From NCBI GenBank assembly GCA_963575645.1, contig OY754464.1, positions 66,004,948 to 66,068,947 on the forward strand: a stretch of 64,000 bases of DNA, given 5' to 3'. The stretch is from Xanthostigma xanthostigma. Taxonomy: Eukaryota; Arthropoda; Insecta; Raphidioptera; Raphidiidae. Positions 1 to 11,829 of this stretch are shown piece after piece; within the stretch, counting starts at the first letter, position 1, and every line of letters begins with the position of its first letter. A program made the translations under genes and the position numbers. The notes below the pieces were generated by a model. The model was given only the letters and a program-made list of their open reading frames with translations, was not told where the DNA came from and made no database searches.

Positions 1-467
1 TTAAAGCGGCCTATACACTAGCAATATTATTCACGGGCCTAGGCGTAAATCCATCACTGATCACATCAAAATATTCATTAGGCCTTAAGAATCCTAGGTA
101 CACAATCTTACTATTAGAGTAAAAAGAGTTATTTGGTGGTATTCAGTAAGTGCGTAGATTTGACCTTAAATAAATGACTCAGATGACAAATTACGTTCCC
201 ACATTTTACGTGTCTGTGTAATTTCAGTAATTTTAATTTAAAATTTCCGCCAACAAAATAGTAATAGGTTGTAAGGAGTAAAGCTGATGTGTGTGGGTTT
301 CATAATATTCAAACTTAACTAGATCTAGAACGCAACCCTCAATTCACATTACACACACACTATACTTATTTCATTATTTTTTGAGTCCGACACAGTGTCG
401 AATGCCCTCCATTATTATGTCATGAACAACTTATATAATAGAACCCGGTTATATTGACATTGAAGGG
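1..467. other. No gene recognised
   Basis: AT-rich sequence with no open reading frame, splice-bounded exon or repeat end that I can recognise. It ends at the left arm of the first foldback element. Confidence 0.5.
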
Positions 468-1240
468 AAAGTGTGTCCCCGGATTGAGTTCACAGTAGGT
501 GAGATAGACCAAAAATTTTCGAATTGGAATTTCACATTTTGGGATTCCGCCCTGCTTGGTCTGAAACTTATTTTTAGTTTACTTTCGATTTTTTTAAATC
601 AAGTAGGCCTTTACAGCTAAGCAAAACCTCTTTTCGTTTCAGGTAAAGTACCTTTTCCGTTCATAGTACGCAAAAGTGTCACTAAGAAAAGTTGTTCACA
701 ATGAAAAATTATGGCGTTATGCAATTTTTTAAAATGATCGCACTACTTTGATAATAGAAGTAGAAAATAGGAGAAAAATATTTATTATTAACGAAAAATG
801 TTAAATCTTAGATGAGAAAACAGGGTGATTAGAAATGTTCAAATTAAAATTCAATTTTTTTCAGTTTATCAAAAAATTAATTAAACTCCAATTACTCTAT
901 TTGGCTTCCTCCACGCGATTGTTTTTCAAACAAAACAAAACAAAAGCGGATTTTATCAAGGTATGCCGATCATTCTGAAAATTTGTATAACGCCATATTT
1001 TTCATTGTGAACAACTTTTCTTAGTGACACTTTTGCGTACTATGAACGGAAAAGGTACTTTACCTGAAACGAAAAGAGGTTTTGCTCAACTGTAAAGGCC
1101 TACTTGATTTAAAAAAATCGAAAGTAAACTAAAAATAAGTTTCAGACCAAGCAGGGCGGAATCCCAAAATATGAAATTCCAATTCGAAAATTTTTGGTCA
1201 ATCTCACCTATTATGAACTCAATCCGGGGACACACTGTAT
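468..1240. mobile_element. Long-inverted-repeat (foldback) element
   Basis: The two ends are long inverted repeats. The left arm (about 470-725) starts AGTGTGTCCCCGGATTGAG and the right arm (about 985-1237) is its reverse complement with scattered mismatches, running through the shared segments around 640-700 and 1005-1080. The roughly 260-bp centre is AT-rich and noncoding. This is the architecture of a non-autonomous foldback MITE. No transposase is present and no convincing target-site duplication could be set, so the superfamily is left open. Confidence 0.8.
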
Positions 1241-1419
1241 TTAGGTCATACTAAGCGGATGTCATACAAAGCAGATAGTATTGAACTTCAAAATAAAATA
1301 AACTATGTACATTAGGGTGTGTTTTGTATTTATTTTTTTTGTTTTCGGTCCCTTAGCATTGGACCTAAAAAAAATCCTCCAAAAAGTTTAGTAAACTAGA
1401 GCAAACCTGTGAACAGCGT

Positions 1420-1815
1420 AAATCAAGTTTGTTTGTTTCCCCTTTAATTAATAGCTAGCAGAATTTTTTAACTTTTGGTAGCAGCATTTTGTAAAAAATT
1501 AAATTTCCCCCATAAAACGTCATTCGGACTAAAATCTATGAATTCGTTATTTTCAAAGATATGTTCGTTCAAACATTCTCTTAAAAATCGGATTTCATTT
1601 AGTTAATTAATCTTTAAACGAACATATCTTTGAAAATAACGAATTCACGGATTTAGTTCTAAGGATCTTTTTTGTGGGAAATTTAATTCTCTACAAAGTG
1701 CTGCTATCAAAAGTTTAAAAAAACAATTTTTCTACCAGCTATCCACGTTTGTGAAAATTGTAAAAACGTCGTTTTCTTCATTAAATGGGAAACAAACAAA
1801 TACATCAGATAAAAC
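1420..1815. mobile_element. Foldback element with short loop
   Basis: An imperfect inverted repeat pairs 1420-1573 with about 1612-1810. The best-matching part is the inner one, around 1545-1573 and 1618-1645, which reads TATGTTCGTTCAAAC on one arm and its complement on the other. The loop is only about 40 bp. The outer arms keep GTTTGTTTGTTTCCC and its complement. Noncoding; ends and superfamily unresolved. Confidence 0.7.
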
Positions 1816-1987
1816 AATGTAAATAATTTTATGAATGGAGCAGAAATGTTCAGAAGATTTAAGAATACAATTTCTTACAAATGTAAATAAAAAAAAAAAC
1901 AAAAATATGATCATATTCATTTAAAACCACATTTTAGCATTTTGTCAAGTACTAAGAAAAATATAAACATTTTTTTTAAAATTGTTG

Positions 1988-2824
1988 TTAATAACGAGGA
2001 TCTTCGACAACTTTGTCTAAATAATCAGATGGTAACAAATCTATTAGTCTACGATTTTTGGTGCTATATGGTTCAAGTTCAAATTCTCGATTTGTCGAAA
2101 GCCACCCATACTCGCTATTGCCAGTTCTAGGAAAGAACGTAGGCTTTCGTAAATCTCCAGGCGGTCCATTTTGTTCGTTTTTTATTTCCTTAATGTCTTT
2201 CTTTAATTTACCATAAATTTTCCTGCGAAAATTCAAATATTATATTTCTTAAAACGTGCAGATAAACTGATTTTCAGATACGTAATATCGATACCAGGTC
2301 AATATTTTTGAAGCAAAACTTCTTTAGGCGCGACTTGAGAATAACTTTTTTCAGATGGAAGTAACGTGTTTACGCAGTTTCCGCTATTTAAAGGCATCGA
2401 CTGACAGATGGCGGAACCAAACCAATTTTATGATCGGTTTCCGCTATTCAAAGGCATCCACTGACAGATGGCGGCATCAAAACGCATCTGTAGGAAACAG
2501 AACTACGGACGCAAACCAATAGCCAATAGCCAACGTAATTTAATTTACAAGTGATTTAATTTGTGAGTGAATCTTTCCCAAAAAGTGCGGGTGGTAAAAA
2601 CAGATTAAAAAAAGTTATACTTCAACCGTAAAGGTTACACGCACTTATGTTTTTTATAAGAATATTCCAGTCTAATAAAACTCAATAAACAAATTTGAAA
2701 CTTACATCTGTTCTTCAAGAATAAAGCCCCATTTATCGTACCAAAATTCTCGATATTTTTCTTCCAAATGACAATTTTGTCTAAAGAACTCATCTTCTAT
2801 CGATTTTGATTTTGTGCTAGGCAT
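1988..2824 (-). CDS. LLC1/C20orf85 (CIMIP1)-like small axonemal protein, two exons
   Basis: Gene model on the minus strand: exon 1 2824-2706 (119 nt) and exon 2 2222-1988 (235 nt including stop), joined across an intron with donor GTAAGT and acceptor TTTTCGCAG. The splice is phase 2, so AT plus G gives Met-40. The product is about 117 aa. Exon 1 ends in a W-x3-W-G segment (FWYDKWGF, residues 28-35); exon 2 carries the TFFPRTGNSEYGWL block followed by a short acidic tail. No signal peptide or membrane segment is visible. The W-x3-W and 'GW' blocks match what I recall of LLC1/C20orf85 (CIMIP1) proteins, which sit inside ciliary or sperm doublet microtubules; this role is inferred from a remembered family pattern. 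Gene 2 near 28.7-30.7 kb has the same exon 1 length and splice phase, which strongly supports the model. The exact family is less certain than the gene itself. Confidence 0.75.
2378..2475. repeat. Two direct copies of a 37-bp unit inside the intron of gene 1
   Basis: The unit TTTCCGCTATT, then AAAGGCATC, then ACTGACAGATGGCGG occurs at about 2378-2414 and again at about 2438-2475 with two or three substitutions. The 60-bp period and the location in the intron between the two coding exons suggest a local duplication. No function is evident. Confidence 0.7.
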
Positions 2825-3061
2825 TTTTTCAAAAAAGAATGTCACCGTAAAAATATTTTTGAACAAAAAAAATTTGGATAGTGTTACAAATAACGACCCA
2901 ACAATTGTGTATTGTTACCTGGATATCATTTTTTTATTATTATTTTTGTAGCCTTCTGTAATCTCAAATCGACGAAATCGGAATTGTCATCGAGACGAAA
3001 TTTTTCTTGTCTCACGAAATTAATGCGGGGTTGCAGAACGCGTTGTCATATTTTGCAAGTT

Positions 3062-3776
3062 CAAATGTTCCTTTTTGATGAATTCCAGTCCTCCACCAAA
3101 AATTATGATCATTGTGTCATCAATTGGAAATTACATCTATAGAAACTTTTTGTAAAAATTAAAGTGGGGGACGAAAAAATTACAAAAGTTATAAACATAT
3201 TTTTAGTAAAAGAAAAAAGGGGTTTGGTTTTTTGCGAAAAACTATTGCAGATATCTGAAATCACAAATAATATTCCAAAAAAGCAGGAAATTTCCTACAA
3301 AAAAGTCCCAAGTCCCGGAACTCTACCACCAATATTTCTAATTTTAATTTAGAGGTAAAAATAGGACTAATTTTTTTTTTTTTTTATTATACATAATTTT
3401 CAATTCAATATTTTCGTGTCCTTTAGTTTGTCGTATAAAAAATAGGGAAAAAATGTTAGCCCTATTTTCACCTCTAAATTAAAATTAGAAATATTGGTGG
3501 TAGAGTTCCAGGAGATGGGGCTATTTTGTAAGAAATTTCCTGCTTTTTCAGAATCTTTTTTGTAATTTCAGATATCTGCAATAGCTTTTGAGATATTTGA
3601 AAAAACCAAACCAAAACCCTTCTTTTACTAAAATGTTTATAACTTTTTTGCAATTTTTTCGTCCCGAACTTCAATTTTTTCAAAAAGTTTCAAGATGTTA
3701 TTCCGAATCGAAAAATACAATGATCATAATTTTCGCTGAAGGAGGACTGGAATTTATCAAAAAGGGACATGTGAAA
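3062..3776. mobile_element. Foldback MITE family C, copy 1
   Basis: The arms 3062-3360 and about 3455-3776 are inverted repeats. Shared landmarks are the AATTCCAGTCCTCC end, a TTGCAGATATCTGAAAT block and the inner AATTTTAATTTAGAGGT block. A second copy lies at 11830-12472. Several small open frames in the arms are by-products of the repeat and not genes. About 90 bp of T-rich loop separates the arms. Confidence 0.85.
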
Positions 3777-4075
3777 CAGAAGCGTAGCGTGCCTTGGCGG
3801 GGCCCCGTATAAAAATTTGTTTGGGGGCCCTTAGGAAGGGTAAAGATTTCTCACAAAAGAAAAAAAAATGTTTGCATAAAATTAAAAGAAATATTTATTC
3901 ATCATAATTATCTATCTGTCACTTTTTCAAAATTTTTACAAACAATTCAAATTAAATATACACTCTGATTTTAGTTTTTCTAAAGTTTCTGCCTCTATGG
4001 ACAATAGTGACAAAAATTTGGGAAGTTTTTATTAATTTTTGCTTACGCACGTTGGGGGCCCCCGTGGACTGATGT
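3777..4075. mobile_element. Probable degraded hAT-type MITE with GGGGCCCC-rich ends
   Basis: The left end contains AGCGTAGCGTGCCTTGGCGG and GGGGCCCC; the right end contains GTTGGGGGCCCCCGTGG. GC-rich ends around an AT-rich core resemble the hAT elements at 24242 and 35971 in this window. No clear 8-bp target duplication was found, so ends and assignment are tentative. Confidence 0.4.
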
Positions 4076-4094
4076 GAACTAGATTAATGATCAT

Positions 4095-4450
4095 AGATTG
4101 AGCTACATATTTTTCGCCATAAGAAAAGTATTGTAAAACCGATCATGTCAAAAAAACTAATTGATAGATTGAAACTATATTTTTATTAAACCGTGTATAC
4201 GTGTAACGTATATTTAACATTGTTTTTTTTTTTTTTGTACAATTTTCACTTCGAAACAACATTTTTCTATGTAAATTGATAAAAATTCAACTTGAAAGGC
4301 GATCTTTTTCTATGTAAAATGTAGATCAATCATATGTCTTTGTGTGAGTGTATACAATTTAGTTTTACATGACAGCAAGCTTTATATGATCACAATGTAA
4401 GATCATTGTCAGTTCAAAATTTTTGACAATGCTTTTTGCAAATCGGCATA
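4095..4450. repeat. Dispersed repeat family S
   Basis: This segment shares TTGATAAAAATT..CTTGAAA..GATCTTTT and a GACAATG..ACATTGTGATCATAT motif with segments near 18340-18650 and 48190-49220. The copies are diverged and noncoding. No terminal structure could be defined. Confidence 0.5.
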
Positions 4451-4701
4451 TACCTAACACTTTTTTTGTCTCAAATAAAACGAGATCAGATATTTTTTTA
4501 GCTGTGATGTGAATTGCTAGGCTTTCTAAAAATACTTACTGGATTAAAATTACCTTTTTTGAATAGAATATATTATTAGTCTTTGTTTCAATAGGAATCA
4601 TTAAAAATCCATTCAATTTTGATACCGTCAGTAAGTACGGTAGAATTTCGAATAACAATAAAGTTTCCGGTGAAAAATAGACATTACGATTTTATCAGAG
4701 A

Positions 4702-5207
4702 CTAGCTTTTGTCCGCGGCTTCGCTCGCGTCACGTTTGATTTTGAATGATAAGTTTTAGTTTTAGCCTTTTAGTTTTTTAAATTATAATCTTTCTAGAAT
4801 TTTTTTGTTATTCAAGTGTAATAAATTTAAAAATTGATGACATTCACGTGATCAACGTCCCGACAAACCTTGAAAATCACACCCATGTTGATTTTTAGAC
4901 TATTTACCTCTTTTCACTCTCTGAAGGGGTTGTTTTTGAAAAAGCACGAAACACGTGTATATTTATTTGTTGACAGAAGTAATCCTGCGCATTTTCGAAT
5001 TGATACATTCTTATAGGATTTCTCGATGCAAATGTTGAACCCCCGTTACAACCTTTTAGGGGTTGAATTTTCAAAAATCTGTTCTTAGCGGATGCTTATT
5101 TCATAATAACTATCTGTGTGTCAAATTTCAGCCCAATCTGTCCAGTGGTTTGAGCTGTGCGTTGATAGATCAGTCAGTCACGGTTTTCTTTTATACTTAT
5201 ATTTAGA
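4702..5207 (-). mobile_element. Non-autonomous Helitron (family with CGCGGACAAAAGCTAGT end)
   Basis: On the minus strand the element starts TCTAAATATAAGTATAAAAG after a host A and ends GCGAAGCCGCGGACAAAAG-CTAG before a host T. A GC-rich hairpin-forming stretch precedes the CTAG end. A-T insertion, 5' TC and 3' CTRR are Helitron hallmarks. There is no Rep/helicase coding capacity in the 506 bp. Confidence 0.75.
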
Positions 5208-5612
5208 TAAAGAAAGCTCTCTGTCAGTTGGACAGTCATATTAATAATATCAAATTTTAATTACGGAAACAGAACGCAAGGTCATAATATACAAATATAT
5301 AGCAATAGTTTGCTATTGTTATGACACTCACGTAGGTAGTTATAAGAAAGGTATATTTTCAAACAATGTCACTGTAGAGACTGAAACCTGAAACTTCCAC
5401 TATCGCGGCGGATTAGTTACCATTTACTCTACAATGACATAGCTCAACAATCGATCATTCTTATAATAAAGGATATTTGCAGAAGTTGTGTTTCACATAC
5501 TTGGAGAGCTAATTTTTACATTCGGCATCGTTGAATAATGAACCTTAACTCGAACGAGAGCTACTTTATAAGTGTTTAATGTTTAGCTGGGCGTTTCAAT
5601 AAACTTGAGCTT

Positions 5613-6480
5613 TAAGGACGTAGTCTGGTGTTCAGGCTCGATTTTAAGCCTTATTTCTTGATTTTTTTTTAATAACAAAATACCTACTGTACAACATTTC
5701 ATGTTTTTACTAGCATTGTAAACCAAGAAAAACAATTTTTTTTTGCTTAATTTTACGCCATTTTATAATTGTTTTTTGAACCTTAAATCGAGGTAGGTGG
5801 GTAGCGCGGTTGAATACGTCACTTGGAGTCATCTGAATTATAAAAATGAAATTGATTATTGTTTCGTAGGCTTGTGGCTCTATCCCATAGTAGAAATAAA
5901 CATTTTTATTAATAAATAACAAAATGGCGGGCTTAAAAAAAACAACGAGAAAATCGATTAAAAAAACAGAAATAATTTTTATAATTAAGTAATTCTAGTA
6001 CCGGACGGAGCTATTGTTGTGTAGAATACCCTGTGCAAAAATGAAAGTAATCGGTTGTATAAAATTGTTTGAACTTTGAATCACCCGCGCCGCTTACAAA
6101 AACGTAGTTTTAAGAAAAACAGGTTTAAAGTTTTGATTTCAGATTTCTTATAAAAAAATAAAAATGTATATTGACACTAATCAGCTATGCCTGGTGCATA
6201 TAGTAAATTTTCCGTTTCTTCAAAGGCATTGTTTTCTGCTAATTTTTTTGCTCTACTCTGCGAGAGTATAAGGGTAACGTGATAGCAATTGAGAGGTAAG
6301 AGCAGATAAGAGCCTTACCATAAGACCGTTGCAGCTCTCGACTATATGCTAAAGCTTTGTAAATATTTAATATTTCGGTCTAAATTTTTTACAGTATTTT
6401 CTCAATATATTATACTTACAAAAAATGTAAAAAAAATCAATTCGATTTTCCGAAACCCGAATACCAGACTACGTCCTCAA
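5613..6480. mobile_element. TIR element ending in (T)TRAGGACGTAGTCTGG
   Basis: The left end TTAAGGACGTAGTCTGGTGT and the right end, reverse-complemented, TTGAGGACGTAGTCTGGTAT form terminal inverted repeats of about 25-30 bp. The 868-bp interior is noncoding apart from a 70-codon minus-strand frame at 5710-5922 that I do not recognise. No target duplication is clear. A decayed DNA transposon of unknown superfamily is the best description. Confidence 0.7.
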
Positions 6481-6711
6481 ATGGCTACGACATAAAGCAT
6501 GCGAATTTTAAATGAACGTAAGATTGAAATGTTTATTATTTATATTTTGAAGGTTAGTTATGAAAATTGCACTTGTCACACTTGTTTCCTAATGCTGAAA
6601 CTGAAACACACTCTAATATGTCTCGTATTAAATAGAAACATAGGTCTGGTCGAGTGAAAATATGCGTCAGACAGTCATTAAATTATTAAATTAAATTAAA
6701 TTATTCAAATA

Positions 6712-7174
6712 CAGGTACTCCTCGACTTACGAACGCTCCGGACTTACGAACAGTCGGATCAGTGGTAGTCAGACCGATGAAATTCACCCAAAACCTTCCC
6801 AAGATCCTAATAAAGAGATGAAGGTCACTGCAGGTATGAGAGAAGCATTGACTTGCTACTCACTGATCCAGACGGAAAAGAGGAAAAATCAAGTTCAACC
6901 TCAATAACTTAATATTTTCAAAAAAAAAAAAAAAAATGTAGAAGAACGATTAAGGCAAAACAAATGGTCTTTTTCAGGGCCAAAAAAGTCAACAATGACA
7001 CAGTAAGATTTTTTAACATCGGCCAAAAATCTATGACGAAACAACAAGAAAAATATCCATATATGTATTACTCATACATCTTAATCTTTATAATATATGA
7101 TCCGACTTACGAACAATCCCGATTTACGAACGAGTCCCGAAAACGCAAGATGCTCGTAAGTCGAGGAGTACCTG
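6712..7174. mobile_element. pogo/Tigger-like MITE
   Basis: The ends are inverted repeats, CAGGTACTCCTCGACTTACG on the left and its complement at 7150-7174 on the right. Degenerate internal copies of GACTTACGAAC occur at 6745 and 7105. The left flank is TA and the right is CA, consistent with a decayed TA duplication. The TIR resembles CAG..CTCGACTTACGA ends of Tigger/pogo elements. The interior looks like degenerate coding remnants only. Confidence 0.7.
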
Positions 7175-7649
7175 CAGTAATTTTAATCATAAAACCTATG
7201 CTAAGACGAGGTAAAGGTGGAATTTTATTTGAGAAATTCTGAAAACCATAATAATAAGAGGCATGTCATTGGTCCGGCGACAGCACTCGATCATCGCCTC
7301 GCCACTCGCTTCTGGCCTCTAGTCTCTATCTTAAATTAGAATTTTCTCAGCTTTTTTTTCTATTTGGAATGAACGAGGATAAAAACTGGTGTTTAGCCAC
7401 AGACGCCAGCAAGTCTAGCTCCGGCACTGGTCGTTTTTTGATAAATGATAAAATAAGACAAACTTTCTGTTTGCTGGTTCTATATTCAATTAGCGACATG
7501 TGATTTGATAATTATAATGATGTATTTTGTTTATTATCAAGTATTTATGTTTTTTGTTTGATACAAATATTTTTATAAGGAGCATTATTTTCGGACACGT
7601 TCTGATAACTCTATTAACATTGGTCAACAAATTACCAACCTTTATAAGC

Positions 7650-8381
7650 CCATGAAATGAATTTAACTGGGTGGAGAGGTGTTCTAATTAAGAAAAGAAC
7701 ATCTCACGTAATTAGTGGCCATCCCCTTTCCAGTAAGGTGAGTCGACAACAGTTGGTAATAAAAGATACACCAGTTAAAGAAGTGGAAGAATTTTGTTAT
7801 CTGGGCAGTATAATTAGCAATGATGGAGGAGCAGAAGTGGATATAGACAGTAGAATCAAAAATGCATCCCAAGCGTTGGGAAGTTTAAATCGTATTTGGC
7901 ATTCAAGTATGGTTTTTGAACAAACGTAGTTACGTATTTTTAACTCGAATGTAAAATCGGACCTTCTATATGGATCTGAAACCTGGAAAGTGACGAAAGC
8001 CATAACAACTAAACTGCAAATCTTCATAAACAAAAGTCTCAGAGCAATCCTCAAGGTGAAATGGTATGAACACGTCTCGAACAACGAACTTTGGAAACGT
8101 GCATGTCTTGAACAAATCTGTATAACTATAAAACGTAGGAAATGGAATTGGATAGGACACACGCTACGAAAGACAGATGACGACATAGCGAAGAGAGCTT
8201 TGGATTGGAACCCACATGGATACCGAAAAAGAGGAAGACCAAAAATATCCTGGAGAAGAACTGTTCGTGGAGAAGTTATGAAACAAGGAACTACCTGGCT
8301 TCAAGTCAAACATATGGCAAAAGATAGGACTAAATTCTAAATTTTCGTAGAGGCCCTATGCTCCACTTAGGAGTTAAAGGA

Positions 8382-8419
<38 letters not shown>
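7650..8419 (+). mobile_element. 5'-truncated LINE (non-LTR retrotransposon), C-terminal end of ORF2
   Basis: The translation carries the C-terminal part of a LINE polyprotein: EEFCYLGSIISNDGG with a following SRIKNA block, LLYGSETWKVTK, a KRRKWNWIGHTLRK block and RKRGRPKISWRR. These follow the reverse-transcriptase domain in a widespread group of arthropod LINEs; I do not assign a clade. The frame carries an in-frame stop at about 7927 between the EQT and LRIFNSN segments. The copy ends in a (TTA)n tail at about 8382-8419, as expected for a target-primed insertion. The RT catalytic region and everything upstream are missing. Confidence 0.85.
8382..8419. repeat. (TTA)n microsatellite tail of the LINE
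   Basis: Uninterrupted TTA repeats directly after the 3' end of the LINE fragment. They form its tail rather than an independent locus. Confidence 0.9.
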
Positions 8420-8869
8420 GCCCCTTTCCAGATGGATTTCTATTCTGACTTTAATTATTTTTATTTGACCCTACCAGTAAATAGTTGATTTTGATTCGTT
8501 TAATGCTATCATAATATGACCTCTTCAGTAAATAAATGTGTTGATTATCAGAATCATAATTTAAAAAACGTTTATTTGTCATGATTAGAATGTGACAGAT
8601 TTGTTTCAAAAATTTATTTTTACTATTTTCGGTTAAAGGTACAAGAGGTAAACGTTGACAAAGATATTCAGACAGTTTTGTTTTCAAAATGAGACAATGC
8701 TTTTTCTAATCTTTTTAAATTTTTCCAAATTCTTTTTACAGATTTGTCATTTATTTTTTATTGAATAACAATTCTTTGTTTTCCAAAACACTGCATCAGT
8801 GCGTGTAAATATAATAATTATTGTAATGGAACGTTCGTCTATAATTTTTTGCATTTTTCAGATATTTTG

Positions 8870-9010
8870 TAGAAAATGTACACATAAAATAGTAGTTTAT
8901 CTAGGACGTAATGAATAATATTATCGACGAGTAAGTTACATTATGACGAGAGTCTGCGAGTTTTAACAGTCACATCATTACGCCCGAGATATAAACTATG
9001 TATTTTTTGC
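8870..9010. repeat. Partial copy related to the palindromic element at 16.3-16.8 kb
   Basis: It shares a GTAATGA..AATATTAT segment and CGAGTTTTAACAGTC.. then ATTACGC..GAGATA with the element around 16280-16785. Diverged and noncoding; boundaries approximate. Confidence 0.45.
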
Positions 9011-9228
9011 AGATACCCCCTTTAAAAAGTTGATTTTCAATTAATTTTCAGTATATTTAAAACATTTTTGACAGTTCAATTGTGTATCAAACTTCATTTT
9101 TGTTAGGTGTAGGCTTATCTGGTTTATGAAAATTTCTGTTGATCTAGTTGGTTCGTCTACGTTTGTTTTACTTTAAGCACTAGTGTTAAGTGAGTGATTT
9201 TACGGCCGATATATTCATGCATGAAAAG

Positions 9229-11561
9229 ACGTCTGTGAAGTTAGCATCTCAAGTGCCAGCATCTCACAAATAAACCGCATATAAACTGGCATCCCGCATA
9301 GTTCTACAGTTCTTGATAAGTTTTAACAATAGTTCCGTCGATTTTACTATCGAAACCGCATTTTGAAAAAATGAGATGCTAACTTCACAAATCGGATTTT
9401 TCAAGTGTCAGCATCTCACAAATAAACTGCATATAAACTGGCACCCCGCATAGTTCTACAGTTCTTGACAAGTTTTAACAATAGTTCCGTCGATTTTACT
9501 ATCTAACCGCAATTTAAAAAAATGGGATGCTAACTTCGCAAATCGAATTTTAGCATCTCATCGGATTTCACAAATTTGAGGGTACTAGAGGTGAAATTAA
9601 GAAAGTTGTACATCCCAAATCTATTCTAAACATAGTTCTACCGAGTTAAAATAATAAGGATCGCTGATAATCATAATAACCAAAATATCTATAGAGCAGT
9701 GAGATTCTGGGGTAAAATTGAGGAGCAAACATGCAAAACCCGACAAATCCAGTTTTACTAGTTTCGAGTAAATCGCTAAAATCTGTCACACAGAATTGTT
9801 TAGACAATTAATAAATTTTATTAGAATAGAATAGCTAGAATAGCATCTTTATTAAGAACCAGAGTAGGTATAATAGCGTTTACGATATATAGGTCATAGA
9901 TGAGTTTTTCAATACTAAATAAAATTATTGACCAATTTTCCAGACAATTATATTGACAAAAATATAAATGAGTTTACTGAATTTAAAAAGAAATATTTAT
10001 TATCTTAAAAAAACAAAAAAACATTTGTTTCGATTTATTGGGTTTTGCATGAAACCAGAATTGTATCGAGGTTTTTTCGCAAATCAAATATATAAGTATT
10101 TTAGAAAGCGTTTATTAATATGATAAAACCGAATAAAAAGAAGGAAAAGTACATTTTTAAAAATAAAAACTACTTACATACCTAAAAGATTATTATTTTT
10201 TTTTAAAGTTTTAAAAAATCATAAACAATAAAATACAATAATAGTACCTGCGTAGTAAAAACAAAAACAAAACTTTAACAGCCGTTTTTATAGGATTTAT
10301 CGGGTTTAGCTTTATTCTGAATACACAGATCGATAAAGCTCACCAAAAGTTATACCACAGCATCTTACGTTTGTATGCATATTTTGTTTACAACAATGAT
10401 ACATAATTACTAAGGATGTTCAAAAGACTAGCACTCTTGCGGAATTTATGTAACAGACCCTTAGTTATCGTCCAAAACATTTATACAACTCAAAAACACC
10501 GGTTATACCACAGTATCTCACTCATATATGAACATTTGTTTTTAACAATGAACCATCAATTTTGGGATTTTTAAAGAACAGAACTATTTCAAAATTTGTG
10601 TAAGGGACTTCCAGTTATCATTTAAGGAAATTGTTACTGCGTAGAAACCTTAGTTATAATACACCATCTCACGTTTTTATGGATATTTTATTTATTTTAG
10701 TAAACGGTAATTTCTCTCGAAACTCAAAAGACCAGAATCTTCCATAATTATCCGTCGTAATCTCCATACGACTGACAATTATACCCCAGCATCTCACTTC
10801 TCTTATTATGATTATCAGCGATCCTAATTATTTTAACTCGGTAGAACTATGTACAGAATAGATTTAGGATGTACAACTTTCTTAATTTCACCTCTAGTAC
10901 ACTTAAATTTGTGAAATTCGATGAGATGCTAAAATTCGATTTGCGAAGCTAGCATCTCATTTTTTCAAAATGCGGTTTCGATAGTAAAATCGACGGAACT
11001 ATTGTTAAAATTTGTCAAGAACTAGTAGAACTATGCGAGGTGCCAGTTTATATGCAGTTTATTTGTGAGATGCTGACACTTGAAAAATCCGATTTGTGAA
11101 GTTAGCATCTCATTTATTCAAAATGCGGTTTCGATAGTAAAATCGACGGAACTATTGTTAAATCTAGTCAAGAACTGTAGAACTATGCGGGATGCCAGTT
11201 TATATGCGGTTTATTTGTGAGATGCTGACACTTGAAAAATCCGATTTGTGAAGTTAGCATCTCATTTTTTTCAAAATGCGGTTTCGATAGTAAAATCGAC
11301 GTAACTATTGTTAAAATTTGTCAAGAACTAGTAGAACTATGCGAGGTGCCAGTTTATATGCAGTTTATTTGTGAGATGCTGACACTTGAAAAATCCGATT
11401 TGTGAAGTTAGCATCTCATTTATTCAAAATGCGGTTTCGATAGTAAAATCGACGGAACTATTGTTAAATCTAGTCAAGAACTGTAGAACTATGCGGGATG
11501 CCAGTTTATATGCGGTTTATTTGTGAGATGCTGACACTTGAGATGCTAACTTCACACACGT
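9229..11561. mobile_element. Foldback/MULE-like element with tandem-repeat arms and 9-bp target duplication
   Basis: The termini ACGTCTGTGAAGTTAGCATC and, from the other end, ACGTGTGTGAAGTTAGCATC are inverted repeats, and CATGAAAAG flanks both ends exactly (9220-9228, 11562-11570). Each arm is built from a roughly 152-bp unit starting near GAGATGCTGACACTTG. The left arm has two units; the right has four, beginning near 10950, in the order A-B-A-B of two subtypes. Inside these lies a further paired segment (about 9540-9682 with 10796-10945), then a 1.1-kb centre with degenerate 'CAGCATCTCAC' copies about 155 bp apart. A 9-bp duplication and tandem-repeat arms are typical of Foldback and Mutator-like elements. 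No transposase frame is present, so it is non-autonomous. Confidence 0.88.
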
Positions 11562-11829
11562 CATGAAAAGTATGGTTACTTCATAGGGAATGTGCTAAAA
11601 AAAATTTAGAGCACTTTACCAAAACCACAGCATACAGAAACACCAGCACTTTCACTCGGTGCCGACATTTTGATGTGTCAGTCAATTTCTAAGACCCTGA
11701 ACACACCGGCGCCAAATGCGCGCTAATCCCTACGCGACTGATTCCACACCTTGTGTTAGAATTGGCAGTGGTGCGTGCTAAGAAGACGGCGGTCGCTTAA
11801 ATAAACCATAATTTATGTCAGCACTGATA

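Noticed and set aside
3164-3812. Several 60-75-codon frames, with a similar one at 12107-12304
   Set aside because: They lie in the arms of foldback family C and recur with it, in both orientations; not genes.
7257-7440. Possible hAT end (GCCGGCACTG-type sequence near 7425)
   Set aside because: Only one end could be seen and no target duplication was found.
7657-8340. Host gene encoding a KRGRPKISWRR protein
   Set aside because: The sequence pattern and TTA tail identify it as the end of a LINE, with an in-frame stop.
10950-11561. Regular 152-bp repeats, considered as a satellite or CRISPR-like array
   Set aside because: The units are too long, have no spacers, and form the arm of a transposon with inverted partner and 9-bp target duplication.
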